Of a stretch of 64,000 nt of DNA, positions 35,830 to 48,556 are shown in pieces (position 1 is the stretch's first letter; each line of letters starts with the position of its first letter). The translations under genes were made by a program, and so were the position numbers. The notes beneath the pieces are model-generated. The model saw only the letters and a list, made by a program, of their open reading frames with translations, was not told where the DNA came from and did not search any database. The stretch comes from Symbiodinium natans (Eukaryota; Sar; Dinophyceae; Suessiales; Symbiodiniaceae), in contig CAJNDS010000731.1 of the NCBI GenBank assembly GCA_905221605.1, positions 15,001-79,000 of the forward strand. Reading direction: 5' to 3'.

Positions 35830-38800
35830 TGTTCAGAAGAACCATTCACAACTTGCACGTGTTGCTTGAAGAGTGTGAGAGCCGAACTTCTCGAAAACTA
35901 CACCCTTCTCGTCAGCGTCCACAGTGCATTTCCAGACTTTCTCGAGCAGGGCCTCAGGGCCAAGACTCTGCCAAGACTTTTGCCGGTCAAATGCAAGTTC
36001 ACACGTTTAGCGGACCTTGTCTACGTTCACCGACATCTCTTTCTTGGCATATGCAACAACCTCCCAGAGTGAGGTTGACAATGCCAACTGCTCCAGCAGC
36101 TGAAGTGATTCCTAATCATGACGCATGATGACCTCCACTTGGCTCAGCACGTTGTCCTTGTCCTTGTCGTACTTTGCAAACATGGCCTGAGGATCAGTTG
36201 CGGCGAGCAATGCGAGCGATCTGCACAGATATATATATATATATATATATATATTTATTTATTTATTTATTTATATGTGTTTCTTTGCTAATCTATTTAT
36301 TTATTTATAGATATATTTATAACATGTATTTATATATGTACATATGTATATACGTATATATGTAAATTTGTATATATGTATATATGTATATATGTATATA
36401 TGTATATATGTATCTACCTATATAGGCATATATGTATGTATGTACATATGTATTCATGTATATGCGTACATATGTATATATGTACATATGCATATATGTA
36501 TATATTTATTTGTATATATATATATAGAATTCATGTTTAGCTTCCAGACATGCCTCCATCTCTTTGGTCTTCTGCCTGGCAAAGGCGCGCCTGACAGCCT
36601 GCTCTTTGGCTCCTCGCATAACAGGTGTTCTGGGTCTCTGTGTGTGGGGCGACACAACAGCTGCAAGTCAGCCGCAAAAGCCGTGAGACCTCTTGCAGCT
36701 TGGATCAACGACTCGGCAGTTTTGCCGCACCTGCAGAGGTTTTGTTCAAGGCTGGAGGCCTTCCAGCTGCGTTCCAAAATCATGGTCTGCATGGTCTGTG
36801 CCCCGGGCTCATTGATGCGCTGCAAGAGCTTTCCCAAAGCCTGCTGCTGGAGCTGCTACCAGTGACGACTACTCGACTACAATGATTGCTGTTACTGGTG
36901 AACTGGTCCCTACTGCTTCCTCTACTGCTACTACTACTACAACTACTACTACACCTCCTCCGACCTACCTCTACTCTTTCTCACATGGTCTTGACTGGTA
37001 CCTTCCAGATGCAGAATTGATTAAAGCATCACCGGCCTGCTTGGTCTCGCCTGTTGCCTGAATGCCAGGGATCGCCAGGACAGGTGCAGAGTCTTTGATG
37101 TCGTTGCCATTGACCAGGATGAAGTCGGTGCAAGCCTCGGAGTGACTCAAAATGGCACACGCTCTCCAGCTCGGAACATCCTCCGGCCTTGGTGGCGGTC
37201 TTGGCATCGCTGCCAGCCTCGCGGCTTACTCAATTAGTAAGGTCGGGAATCTGGTCACGTCCTGATGGGGAGAACTCTCCGCAGTCAGCAGACTCCAGAA
37301 CTCGGCTTCTAATCGCAGGTGGCAGGCACTACTGTAGCAGGGCTCTGCAGCAGCAGACGAGTTGTTTCGGTGGTCCAAGCCAAGGCGGTGCACTCGATCT
37401 GCTAAAAACTTGCGGACACCAGCTTCCGGTTGTTTGCTAAACCATTCTTGCGAGAGAATTTGCTTCATGGGCCTTCTTCGTTCCTTGACATCATGAACAC
37501 AACTTTGCTGAATTGATGTAGTTCACCCCACAGGCCTCTTCCACAGCAAGAGCGCACGCCTCGACCTCCTTGACCTGACATGCCCATGCTTACCACAGTG
37601 GGACAATTACTCTTGGAATGTTGGTGTGCATTCCTGTCACCAGCATGTCGAGATAGGGAGTGGCAAGTGTGTCTTCGTTACTTGTATGTGTGTGTGGGAA
37701 GTGATCTAAAGGGCTCATCTGAAACTTTGCAAGGAGCCTCAAACCTTTAAGGGAAACTTTGTCGGGCAAACGCTGTCTTCGATCTTGTCGGACAGCGGCG
37801 CCGCCAACTCCTTGAACTTCTGAAGCGGCTGAAAATGTTAGGTTTGGCAAAGAAATGAGATGACGCAGCGCCAGGGCCTACAGTAGTGCTCACATGCCAT
37901 GTGCAACTGTAGGCCAGCAGCGGATTCGGAAACTGGAAGAATGCGAGTCGGGAAACTGGAAAATGAAGATTCGTGAACCGCGGAAACTGTAAACCATGCA
38001 TGGTGTCCCATCGGACGTGGACTTGGGAATCGTGAAGTCTTCTGAAAGCACCGTGATGAACGTTGTCATCCCCAACCCCCCGTCCCCCGCTGCTTTTCCT
38101 GAATCGGGCAGTTTGCGAGCTTCCTGAATCGCGTGAAGCCGGTTTCCTGAATCGCCTGGCTTCCTGAATCGCGCGGTTTCCTGAATCGTGCGAAACAAGT
38201 TTCCGGAATCGCCGAAGCTTCCCGATTCCTGGTTCCTGAACCATGCTCTAGAACCAGAATGAACAGCGCAGTGTCTCGCAGCTGTCCTTCAATCGGGTCA
38301 CACCCGTCTCGGCTGTTTCCACCAATGCGCTCAGCTCCTCTTCACACGAATCGCACGAATCGCTGAGAGACCAAAAGCCCGACAATTGCCAGTCCGTCCG
38401 GCCTTGAGGAGCTCATCTGTCTTGGCTTGCTGCTCTAATCGTTTCTTTTCCTCCGCCGTCTTCTTGTCCTTTCAAAAATAAAGATTGCAGGGTTGGCAAG
38501 CTGAGTGTGGCTGCGCGCTCTTCTTGCAGACTGGCAGGGAACGATGGTGCGAAATCGTCACCAGTTGATTGGCCGAGGCGGTGGCTAGCTCTTTCTGTCG
38601 CTGCTCTTTGATGCTGTCGAGTCTTTTCCTTGCTTGCTCCAGGCCTTTCTCGCTTTCCTGTTCGGCATATCGTGTTGGATGTGCAGCTGCCATGCGCCAT
38701 GCGAAGCACATCCTGTGCCTCTTTGATGCGCTCCTTTTGGCTGCCAGTATTTTCCAGCTCCACCCTGAGGATCTCCTCAGGACATTGAGCGCAACTCGTG

Positions 38801-39430
38801 CCGTCTTGCCGAAGCCAAGATTGCTCCCATGTGCTATGTGCTGGGGCCTGAAGCTCTTTTTGAACCTCGTCGAAGGTCTCGGGTGAGGCTAATCTGATCT
38901 TTTGGATGACCCTGGCCACGAACAGTCTGCACATGTCTGCACAACTTGTATCTTGGCATGATGCTCTAAATGCCTCGATCCGATACTGCGATTCTCGAAA
39001 GAATCTGCTCCCATGGTCTACATCTTCCATATGGCAGCTGCCAGCTGTGGAGGCCCTGGCCTTCTTATGGCCAGGGTCGACCTTTGTTCTTGCCTTCTCT
39101 TCTCCTCTAAATCCTTCTTCTGTTTGGCTGCCTCCCAGGCCACAAGGAGCTTTTCGTGGTCATTTTGGTCAGCATGCTGCCAAGACGTAGCCTCCTCCTT
39201 CTGCTTCTGTTCAAGCTCTTTCTTCCGCGCTGCATCCTGACAGGCATAAAGGGTAACCCGAAATCGCTGCAAGCAAGGATGGCCTCCTCTTTTCTTTTGG
39301 CTGCAGATTTCCGCCCTTCTTCGGCATTGCCTAAACTGCAGCCAGACTGATCACCGGCGCACGTCCCGGCAATGAAAAGCAAGATGGAGTAGGTCAAGAT
39401 GTGAAGATAGGTCTCAACATAATTTTTTTT
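35830..39430 (-). CDS. EF-hand / lysine-rich coiled-coil protein, many short exons
   Basis: Exon-like stretches on the minus strand, 5' to 3': about 39420-39250 (a hydrophobic LTYSILLFIAGTCAG segment, then AEEGRKSAAKRKEEA), 39245-39060 (KKELEQKQKEEATSW, AAKQKKDLEEKRRQEQR), 39030-38770, 38675-38560 (SEKGLEQARKRLDSIKEQRQ), 38475-38405 (KKTAEEKKRLEQQAKTDELL), 36840-36540 (helical, including EQAVRRAFARQKTKEM), 36200-36121 and 35950-35876. The 36183-36121 exon encodes MFAKYDKDKDNVLSQVEV, a canonical EF-hand loop with D at positions 1, 3 and 5 and E at 12. The next exons (AYAKKEMSVNVDKV, then VDADEKGVVFEKF) look like the paired helix region. Proteins with this EF-hand plus K/E/R-rich coiled coil recur in dinoflagellate predictions. 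Function unknown; calcium binding is likely. Splice sites are mostly unresolved. Confidence 0.65.
36225..36530. repeat. AT-rich tetranucleotide/dinucleotide microsatellite inside an intron
   Basis: A (TA)n run at 36230-36254, a (TTTA)n run at 36255-36276 and several (TATG)n runs up to 36500. The tract lies between two exon-like stretches of the EF-hand gene, so it is probably intronic. The long open frames across it are tandem Tyr-Ile-Cys-Met peptides and are not genes. Confidence 0.85.
37922..38232. repeat. Cluster of TTCCTGAATCG units with inverted counterparts
   Basis: Six or seven copies of a TTCC(T/G)GAATCG unit follow each other at 17-25-nt spacing between 38096 and 38232. Just upstream, 37922-37990 holds three or four inverted relatives (GATTCGGAAAC, GAGTCGGGAAAC, GATTCGTGAACC). 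The two halves could pair into one large imperfect hairpin. It lies in a probable intron or gap of the EF-hand gene. Confidence 0.75.
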
Positions 39431-40441
39431 CAACGATGTGGTTGCTATGGAGGTCTGCCGAGGTGGAAACGCTGCCGCTCTTTCACATCCTGAATGCGCA
39501 TGCCCGGAGTCCAGCAAGACGACCGCTCGCTGAATGCTTTCCATGGAGGTCCTCATCCTTCTTCCTCCTGTCATCCTGACAAGTGCCGCTTTTTTGAAAC
39601 TGTAGTGCTTCCCTGCATTGCTTTCAAGGCCAACCTTAGCCTGAGACTCCTTAGACCTTCCAAGGCCACTATAAGCACAATGCAGGTTGAGCCGTTCAGC
39701 CACCAGGCAGACCGTTCGAGCCATGCGCAAATCCGAGTGTGAAAGGGTACGCTTCCGACGAACTCGCTGTGAGGATGCTCGGGAGGCCTCGTCCCTCCGC
39801 CGGTCATCCCGTCTTGACCTCTCGGGTGCCCTCTCGGGTGCCTTGAAGCGAGTGATCTGCTTTGCATTGCTCCGTCGCTTTGCTTTGTTTGTTATTTTGT
39901 TATTTACCTCGACCCTCTGGCCGACAAGCGCCTGGAACAAGCAGACCAGACTCTTGTCACCAACCCAGTCCCACACCAATCATTCTGGGACCCCGTGAGT
40001 TTTGTTGGGAACCCCTGCAGCCCCACGACCTCTCTTCGCTGCCTTTTTGACTTCTTGGCACCTCCCTGCACCCTACCCGGCCCTACCCAAACTTCACGTA
40101 ACAACAACCCCGAGCACAGACAACAAGTGCACCCTGTTGCACAGCGCTTTGCTGCCTTTTTGACTTCGTGGCAGCTCGCGGCACCCTACCCAGGATTTTG
40201 CAGCAAGCATACGAGCGCAGGCAACAAATGAACTGAATCAGGGGTCATCCAGCCCACAATCTCACCTACACCGTGGGTTCAAGGTTTCGGATTTACGATT
40301 CTCCCGCGTGCCGGCTTCTTTCTCGTCGACCCGTGCTCGCCTTCTGTATCTGTGCGGACCGGAAATTTCTCGGACCGCTGGCATGCATGTTCTGGGGTTG
40401 GGCCGGCCGGCTGCCGAGGCGGCGCGTGCGCGTGCAAGCGC
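39431..40441. other. No gene confidently supported
   Basis: A minus-strand frame is open from 39979 into the EF-hand gene and is rich in Arg, Ser and Glu. It may contain that gene's first exons, but no start can be chosen. At 40040-40080 and 40150-40190 two similar segments (around TTTGCTGCCTTTTTGACTTC) repeat about 110 bases apart. Confidence 0.3.
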
Positions 40442-43190
40442 TTAATTGCATTTATCTTCGTTCATGACTATTTTGTCTTTAATGATTCTGATGATGGACG
40501 CACTTGTCTGATCGTGTCTGTACTTCCACGGAGGGCCTCGTAGGATGGTGGCCCCCCATACCTTGGTTGTGCATTTCCGTTCCGGAAAATGCCTCCAGCC
40601 GCGCAAGGTCGCCATGGGTCGCAATGAGTCGGTATGAGGTGATGGCCCGTATGCCGGAGGCATTCCATAAGCCTGGACATCCGAAACTATGATGCTACGC
40701 CGCCGTGCTGAGACTGCGTTTTCATATAGGGGCCCGGGCTGGTGGCGCACCATAGCCATAAGCCGCTGGCCTCAGCTACACGCAGCAAGGATACTTCAAG
40801 GCAAGCGCAGAGACGACGAGCAACAGTGCACATGCGAAATCATTTACAGGCAATGCTAGGCATTTCGCTGGGGCACGCCGGGTGCCTCAGGGCAACTGTG
40901 ATTCATTAGGCATTCTGAGGAAACACCGTGACGCATCTGAAAATCCTGGTGTGGTGCCGGTTGCCCGTACGGCGGTGGATACCTCTGAGGCAGGATGAGC
41001 ACTCAGAATACAGCGTCGAGAGCATGAAGATGATTGGAGGCGAGGGACTTGAGGGAAAGCAAAAAGTGGTGGTGCGGGGGTTGTGGAAAAGTGGACGTGG
41101 TGGGGGTGGTGGGCAGTGGTGATTAACTAAGGCAGCAAGAGTGGTACAGGCAGTAGCAGTGGCGATGAAGAGGACATGCTGCCAAGTCGCCCTGGGGGTT
41201 GCTTCGGATAGCCTGGCGCTGGTGGATGCACTCTAGTGCACGACCGATGGTTGAAAGCTTCCCAGGGCCTGATGCAGGCTGCAATATAAAAGTATTGTCG
41301 ACAGGGCCGTCGTAAGGCACCTTGCCCAAGGGAAGAAGCAAGTAAGTGAGTAAGTGAGGAAGAAAGTAGGTAAGTAAGCAAGCAATTGTGTTGGTGTTCT
41401 GGCTGCCCTGCAGCTTGGGTTGACATTGACATGTTGTCTGCAGTTGCTCGAGGCCTTCCACCCGCTCAGGGGCGGCGTTGGCGCCTTCTCTGGGTGGTAA
41501 GCCCAAACCTGATCTCCGCCAACCTGACTGCTGCGCCGGCATGTTGATGTCAGTGGAGCAACGTGGTGGCAGTCGGCGGCCTTTGGACCAAACCACCAGC
41601 CACAGAAGTCCGGGCCATCTCGATCGTCCCTGGTCATAATGAGACGCAAGTGGCAAATCGACACGCGTAGGCGAAGCTCGGCGCCCTGCCAGAAATATAA
41701 CATGACGTCCAGGCCGTTGACCTGGCAAACACGCTCACGAGGGAGACGCCAGCAAGCAATGCAAGAAGTATACCTATCAACCTGGCCTGCCCGTTCTTCT
41801 TATAGACTGGCTTTCCGTGGTTGTCGCTTTGGAGGTTAAATTCACCCCTGACCTTGCCGCGAACAGTGCAAGCACGCACCGGGAACACTTGGTGACTTCG
41901 TGTGCTGGGCATCTGCAGGCATGACGGAAGGCGGAGAGCAAGGTTGCTCGCACAGCCAAGCACAAATGACAAACTCTCAGTGCAGCCTGACATAGCTTGG
42001 TTCAAGCGTTTCCAGGATGTTGTGGATTCCATGGGTTAGCTGCCTCCAATGAGACTCTACCTAAAGCTTGTCGATCCTCAGCACGCGGCAATACCACCGA
42101 CAGTGTCATGCTTGCAGCCAGAGACTATCAGCCTCTCTGCCCTCGCAGGCAAGGGTTGTGAGAAATCGGGGCCCACGACGGATGAAGCCTTGCTTAGAGT
42201 CCACGCTTCACAAGTCATGGAGCATTCCGAGATGTTCCGAGCGTTTGGGGGTAATTACACATGCCTTGAATTGCACGAAAATCGGATAGGCATGCATGAA
42301 GGAACATGGGTGCAACGGTTTCTCCATCAGATGGTGACGTTAAGCTTTGCTGACTCGGGATGCCTTGGAGCTGTTAGAAAAATCGTGCTGCTTGAGCTTG
42401 GAGGCATATACATGGGTTTGTGTTTCTACCAGTCTGCAATCGCAGGCGGTACGACTCTTCCGTGACAAGCATCTGCCGGTAAAACTTTCTGCGCCGATGA
42501 GACGTTGGGCCTCTTCAGTCTTCCCTCTAGAATCTGGATTTCCAGCCTCCCCGACGAAGTGGATGGAGTGTGGCCAGCCTGGCGGGATTCTTGGAGCCCA
42601 TTTTTGATAGCATTTGCTTGAGGCTCGCAGTTTTCGCCCATGAGTGTTGCTTGTTTCTTCGTGCGAAAGCTGGCTTGGCATATCTTGGCATGAACTGCTC
42701 GTCCAAGCCTGACTGGCAGGCACACCGCCATAACCGTATCCCGGGTAGCTGGCCTTTCAAGACTGCTTGTCCATGTGTACCAGGCATCTGCTGTCCAGCA
42801 TACCATCGATCTTCTGAGCAAGCGGCCGTCGGAGGCGGCGTCTGTGCTGTTGCAGGAGCATACCCGGCCTGTGGGAAGTCCACGGCTGGCGTAATAAAAC
42901 TGCTTTGCTTATCAGCATGCTACAAATCAGCATGCTGCACATCGCAAAGGGCTCTGGCGGTGTAGGCAGGCCTGGCTGCAAGCGATTGCTTACTCGCTGC
43001 ACATTGCACAGATCTCGTTTCAAGACATTTCAAGACGTGCCGTGGTGGCTGCCCGTAGGCGACAGGATAGCCTGCTGGCGGGTAACCTGAGGGGACAGAG
43101 TTCAGCACCGCTCCCAAGCCGCACTCAGATTATTCCGAGGGCGTCGCCGGCTGGATAACCGGGAGGGTACCCGTACCTTGCTTTTGCACT
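40442..43190 (-). CDS. Gly-Tyr-Pro-rich protein with a GWWFGPKVGGDQVWAY domain
   Basis: The best exons are about 41880-41815 (GEFNLQSDNHGKPVYKKNGQ), about 41735-41695 (VNGLDVMLYFWQG), about 41640-41581 (DRDGPDFCGWWFGPK), 41523-41455 (VGGDQVWAYHPEKAPTPPL, then SGWK) and 41320 downward (VPYDGPVDNTF). The last two introns have GC donors at 41580-41579 and 41454-41453 and AG acceptors. The joined sequence is a compact W/Y/G-rich domain that I remember from dinoflagellate multi-domain proteins, without a named family. Flanking exons on both sides encode Gly-Tyr-Pro low complexity: YGYPPGYPAG near 43150, GYPPAGYPVAYGQPPR near 43065, RYPPPYGQPAPHQ near 40980 and AYGMPPAYGP near 40650. Such tails often give phase-separating or membrane-associated proteins; that is inference. 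One gene or two is not resolved. Confidence 0.6.
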
Positions 43191-46100
43191 GCGTCCACCG
43201 TCCATCAGTAGCACTTCGTCCATCGGTATGTAGCCACACGACTGCACATCACCAGACACGTCTTCTCGAATTGCGAACTTGATTCAGAACATCAGAATGG
43301 CATGTTTTGCTTGCCTGCTTACTACAAATATTTGCCGTGGATAACCAAAGACGTTCAGAACCCAGAGCCATCTGCGTAACGACACTCGACGGCTCAAGTT
43401 ACAGCTCTCGGCAGCCTGTTTGCAGGCACGTCACATGCCGAGCCCACCAGGCTCACCGCGAAAAACGCCCGCGCGCTGCAGGCCGAAAGGGCTGCGGCCA
43501 TGTTGAAATCACAGATAATCACAGTCCCGGACCTGACCATTATCTAATGATCTGACCGTCCGGCTGCACTCCAGTGGACACACACAAGGTGGCCTCTAAG
43601 CAGCACAGAAACACAGGAAGGCAGCAAAATGCAGCAAGCACAGGTGGAGCGGAACCTTCCAAAGGGCACCCGGACTGCCGACAGATCCGCGGCTGGAAGG
43701 CTCCCGGTTGTCCAGACCAAGCGTCTCCTACTGCATTCAGAGATACTCCAAGAAGCCACAAAGTCGAATGCTACAGGGGCCTCTGCGACAACTGGTGCAA
43801 TGGCCCTTGGCGTTATGGGTCCTCAGTACAGGCACTTCAGTCCGTTGAGGATGCTTTCAGAAGGCCCTAGCTTGCCTGAGGGCCTAGGGGCATGACGTTC
43901 GCCGGAGACACCTCGCACGACATGTGAAGCTCTCAAGATCTCCCGAGGATCACGGCGGTTTCCAAACCTATGGCTTTTTGAGGCAAGAGCCAGCTTGATC
44001 GCCGGTTGGCCTGACGATAGCTGTCATTCAGAGTCGAAACAGGGGTACATACTGTATCTGTGTGAGAACTGTTGCCTTGCAGAGCCAACGTCTGTCTCGC
44101 TGGTGGCGGCTGGCGGTATTCCAGGCGTCGCTCGTCCTTCGTAGACCGCAGACTTATGCGCACGAAGAGGCGAGGCTAAAGGCCCACCGGCAACACCGAC
44201 AGGGTCGCCGTTCTTGACGTCTCGAGCGCACGGGGGCCGAGATGAGACGGTATCAAACTCCTTTATACTACGTAGGTCAGAAAACCACCGTGTGGAGAAG
44301 ACTATTTATAGTAGGAATGACGATGGCCTAACTACTCCCCGCTCGCTCCATTTCTCAGATCTACTTTCGCCTCGCGCTCCTACTCCATAACCGAAATACT
44401 TCATTGTATGCCATCGTCACAACAATAAAGTTGTTCACTCTAGAATAGGCGGGAAAGCGGATGAACACCCCCTTTCCCCCCGCGCTGCCTTACGGCAGCT
44501 CACCCCCGACACCCCTCGGGCGGGGCAAAGCCCCTCCCTCGGCCCGCTTGCTGAAACTTCAAATATTCTTCGTTAAGGGTGTGGAAGCCGAAGGCTTCCC
44601 CTGGCAAACCTCAGCAGGGCGAAGCGGAATGACTGGGATGCTGCGAAGCAGCATCCGAACGAGTGCCAAGAATTTAGATGATGAAAGAAACACGCGCGTA
44701 TGTGTGTGCGAGGTTTGCATATCTGCGACGATGGCGTCTCAGAACCGGCTGCAGCACTAAAAAGGCTAAGAATCAATAGTCAGGAGTTGTAAATTCCTGC
44801 TGTGCCCTCACCCGCCGGTTGTACTTCGTACTGGAGACGCAGTCTTCACGCCATGTTCACCTTGAAAGCTAGACCAATTTCTTGAGTAGTCAAGTCTGGT
44901 AAGTTCGGTCTATTTTTGACGCCGTTACATTGTAACATTTTGGTTGGTCGGTCTGCTTAATCGTACAACGGCCGGTTCTGCGAGCTAAGGGACCGACAAA
45001 CCATTTTGCTTGAAAATGAACGTAACCGGATTCGACTTCTCAGGACTTTAGGCGTAGTCTTGATTAGTAAAACCGCCCTTTCCGTTGTAAAAATCAAACA
45101 CCCAAATACTTCATCGTGAACTCTGACAATCACCAAACAGGAATAACAAGTCACTGTGACTGTATATTTGCTTGCTTTGACTGTCAGAAGCTCGTCTTCA
45201 TCACACTACCACTAGTGGTGTAGTGGTCTTGCTCGCTAAACAGCCACTTGGTTATTCCCTTGCTTTGCTTGAGTTGTTCTTCATGTACACCGTCCTAACT
45301 CGAAAGATTGCCAAGTCAACTAATTCCTAGTTGTAGAACTGTGTGCGCAATCTGCTATAATCTTTAGTTTTTTTCAACTGAGCGGTTGCAAGCTGCGATT
45401 AATCAAGCTTCAATATCCATTTATCGAGAAAAGCTCGGCAGAATGAGGCATACTGAATTATAGAGGTGCTGAATCTCTTCACTAGCTTTCAGTTCCAAGA
45501 ATGTCAGAAGAGACAAAAGATTCTTCGGTAGATTTGTGTATTGTAACTCAAGCTGAAATACCGAGAGGTTGGTGAAACTACGATTCAACACACTACTACA
45601 AGTCCTCCAGCTTGCGTTCTTCTTCTAGATCACACGCCCACACACCACTATTTCAGAGCCTGCACAAAGGGCTCCCAAAGGCGGGAGCTGCCCGCCAGGG
45701 CTTCGAAGGCCAGCCACCGGGGTGCGTGGTGACACTGCCTGCCACTCGAGGGCTCTTAGGGGCCTTCGGGGGGGCTTTTTGTTGCATGGGGCTTTTTTTA
45801 TATTAGATGTTTTGAGCTGTACTTACAGGGCGAGGCTAGGGTCCCTTGGGAAGTTTGGAACGAAAGCGAAGCAGGGTTCTGAGGAAGCAGCCGTGTTGTC
45901 GGTTCTTTGTCCAACCATCCAGCTTGACAAGCTTCTATGGGTCCTGTGGCCCTGGCCACCAAGGGGCGTGTGGCGAGATGGTACCGAGTAGTGGTGGGAA
46001 GATCATCCCGGAAGATTGCTCCGAAGCGCTTCGCGCAATCTCGGCTGGACTGCTGTGGGTGAGAAAAGAGAAAGAGTAGACAGTCTTGTCGCCCTTCGCC

Positions 46101-46772
46101 GGCATCACCATCCTTCGAAAAGGCCCTGCCGAGCATTTGACACGATTTGAACACTTCCTCTTGTAGTTGAATGCCTGCCTCGCCAGACACATTCCTGCTG
46201 CGCAGCATTGCTGGAACCTCCATTAAATTGAGACACACGATTCGACTGACACATGCCGACCAGATTTCCTAAACCTTTGACGAGTTGTTTTGCCTTCTCA
46301 CGCTCAGGCTCCTCCTTGGATGGCAGCTTGACCTGCGGATTTAGGGGTGCCGATGTGCAGCGAGATCCCCTGCCCTAAACTGAAACCCCCATAGCCCACC
46401 ATCATGCTGTTGAATGTACTTCATGGACGGCTTTACATTTACTAGGGGAGGCGGTCATCTTTCAGGTGGATGGCAGCGCCTCCTCACGTCCAGGACCTGG
46501 CAGGCTTCCGCTGCAATATTCCGAGACCGAGCCTGGGTTTAGGGTTTCGTTGGAGGCCCCACCTAGGGGGCGTATCAAAACAGGGGAATCATAAAGAGGA
46601 CTGACCATGCAGCATCAGAGAAGGAAAGAAAAAAAACAGGCGGGACACACCCAGCATGCCACGAATCGCCTGGCCACCCTCCATATGCTTCCTTAGCTGC
46701 ACAATCTGCCATTCGGAGACCATGCGCACATTCAGTTCAATAGTAGATAATGCACACTTCACAGACTCTTTT
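43191..46772. other. Mostly no gene supported; AT-richer stretch at 44250-45600
   Basis: Weak minus-strand exons of the Gly-Tyr-Pro-rich gene may extend to about 44160. From 44250 to 45600 the base composition shifts to AT-richer sequence unlike both flanks, interrupted by a GC-rich block at 44461-44660. No coding, tRNA or rRNA signature was recognised there. A 12-bp perfect palindrome ACCACTAGTGGT lies at 45208-45219, inside a longer imperfect one (45204-45225). From 45600 to 46772 nothing convincing is seen. Confidence 0.4.
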
Positions 46773-46797
46773 GTAGGTAGGTAGGTAGGTAGGTAGG
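46773..46797. repeat. (GTAG)n microsatellite
   Basis: Six GTAG units just before the start of the hairpin-rich array. Confidence 0.9.
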
Positions 46798-48556
46798 GTT
46801 CGACCCACGGCAGTAACCGCGATCACCGCACTCTTCCCCCTCCGTATCTCAGGGCAGCCTCCGCAACCGTCATGGGCCCCCTCCACGAAAGGTTCAAGAG
46901 GGGTTGTAGAACTTGCAGCCTGGCTCAAGGTTTCGGCTCAACCCCGGTGGGGTGCTCAGGTAGAGAGCGTCTTTAGTGCCGTTGTGGCTGGCCCTGGGGC
47001 TTGTAACTAAGGGTAGGTTCCGTTTTGAGGCCCTGGCTTTGCTCGTAGGCCGGCTGACCGGCTAAGCTGTCATAGAGCGGCGGCCCGCCAACTGCTGCCG
47101 ACGACGAAGGACGTTCGAGTGCACAGTTTTCGGCCTCGCTTCGCTAGAGGGAAGCTTTTCGTCCTCGCGTTGCTGAGGGAACCTTGTGGCCTACAGTCTG
47201 CTCTGGGTCACAGTGAGAGTTGCAGCCTCGATTTGCTTGAGGGGTGACGCTAGAGCCTGTTGCTCACCAGAGATTCCTGCTGTCTCTGGGTGAACAAAAC
47301 CCGCCGACCCTCATTTGGATTGAGGGCTGTGTGTTAGGGTGAGTTTGGGTTCCTCGCTCGTTTGTGTGGAGAACGAAGGTGAGACCGAAACACGGGGGAA
47401 AACGGCCAAGGCACGTTGCAGACAGTGCAGGCCAACGTCGCACTGCAAGCGGCATCCTTGCAGTTGTTGACAGGAGTGTCCCGAACAATAGCGGTGTGCT
47501 TGAGCCCGAGTTTGCTGGTTTTCGGGGATCTGCAAGCTGAGCACAACTGGATATTCTTCGCAGGTAGAATCAGGTAGAACAGATTTGGCCCAACCCTGGT
47601 GGATCTGCCTGGACACAAATAACCAAAGGCATCAGTGTCGTAAAGCTCATTGACTGGTGCTACTGAGAAACCGTTGCCAAAGAACTTGCAGTAGGACTGT
47701 GGTGCGGCGCAGTGCAAGTTGAAGAGCAGCTGTTGGTGGCTGCTCCCCGGAAAACCAATAGTCCAAGAAAGCCTCCTTCGGCCTCGCTCCGTGCTGAGGG
47801 TTTGTAAGGGTTGGTATTGGCCGGAAAGGATTCAGATGGAGGTTACCCGATCTTCGCGCTTTTCCCATCTGAAGGCAACCAATGGTAATCAGCCTGCTGG
47901 ACATGGCAGGCCTGCTTTTGTTTACATCCACGTCTCCTGCAAGGGCTGGGGTCTGTCCGTGCACACAGACAAGGCGGAACCTTGCAGATGTTTAGGTCCT
48001 CGCGGCACGGCCGCTGGAGGTTGTTTGAAGATGTTGGCTCTCACTGTCTGGTGAGTGGTTTTATGGGCACTTGCTGGGGCAAGGCGGCTCTGGCGTCTGA
48101 GGATGGTACATGTGCTGGCTGCTGAGTACGGGCCACCGAAAGAGACCTGTGGTAAGACAAGCGATGAAAGGAGCCGAACTCCTAAACTCTAGGACAGGCT
48201 AGCTCACGCGGACGCCACGCAGAGTATGTGTCACTATCTTCAGATGTTGGAGCCAAATTGCCTAGCCGTGTGACGTGTGATGTGGTGTTTGGATTCGGCC
48301 TCAAGCACTGGAAGGCCTACAACAACAAATCCGAATGAAAACTGTGGTCCTAAGACACGCGGAGCAGCTGCTTATACGTGGCACCGCGGGGGTCACATAG
48401 AGATAGAGGGCTTGCCAGCAAGGGAACTCTGTCTAGAGATAGCCCTGGCTCAGTGAGGAGCTGAGGGCCTGGCTGCGCAGATGCAGCGGAATGGTTGTTC
48501 GGCCTCGCCTCCGCTGAGGGAACAACAGTCCATGCTTCTCTGCAGTGTCGGTCCGG

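Noticed and set aside
36174..36865. Open frames rich in Tyr, Ile, Cys and Met
   Set aside because: They are translations of the AT-rich microsatellite inside a probable intron.
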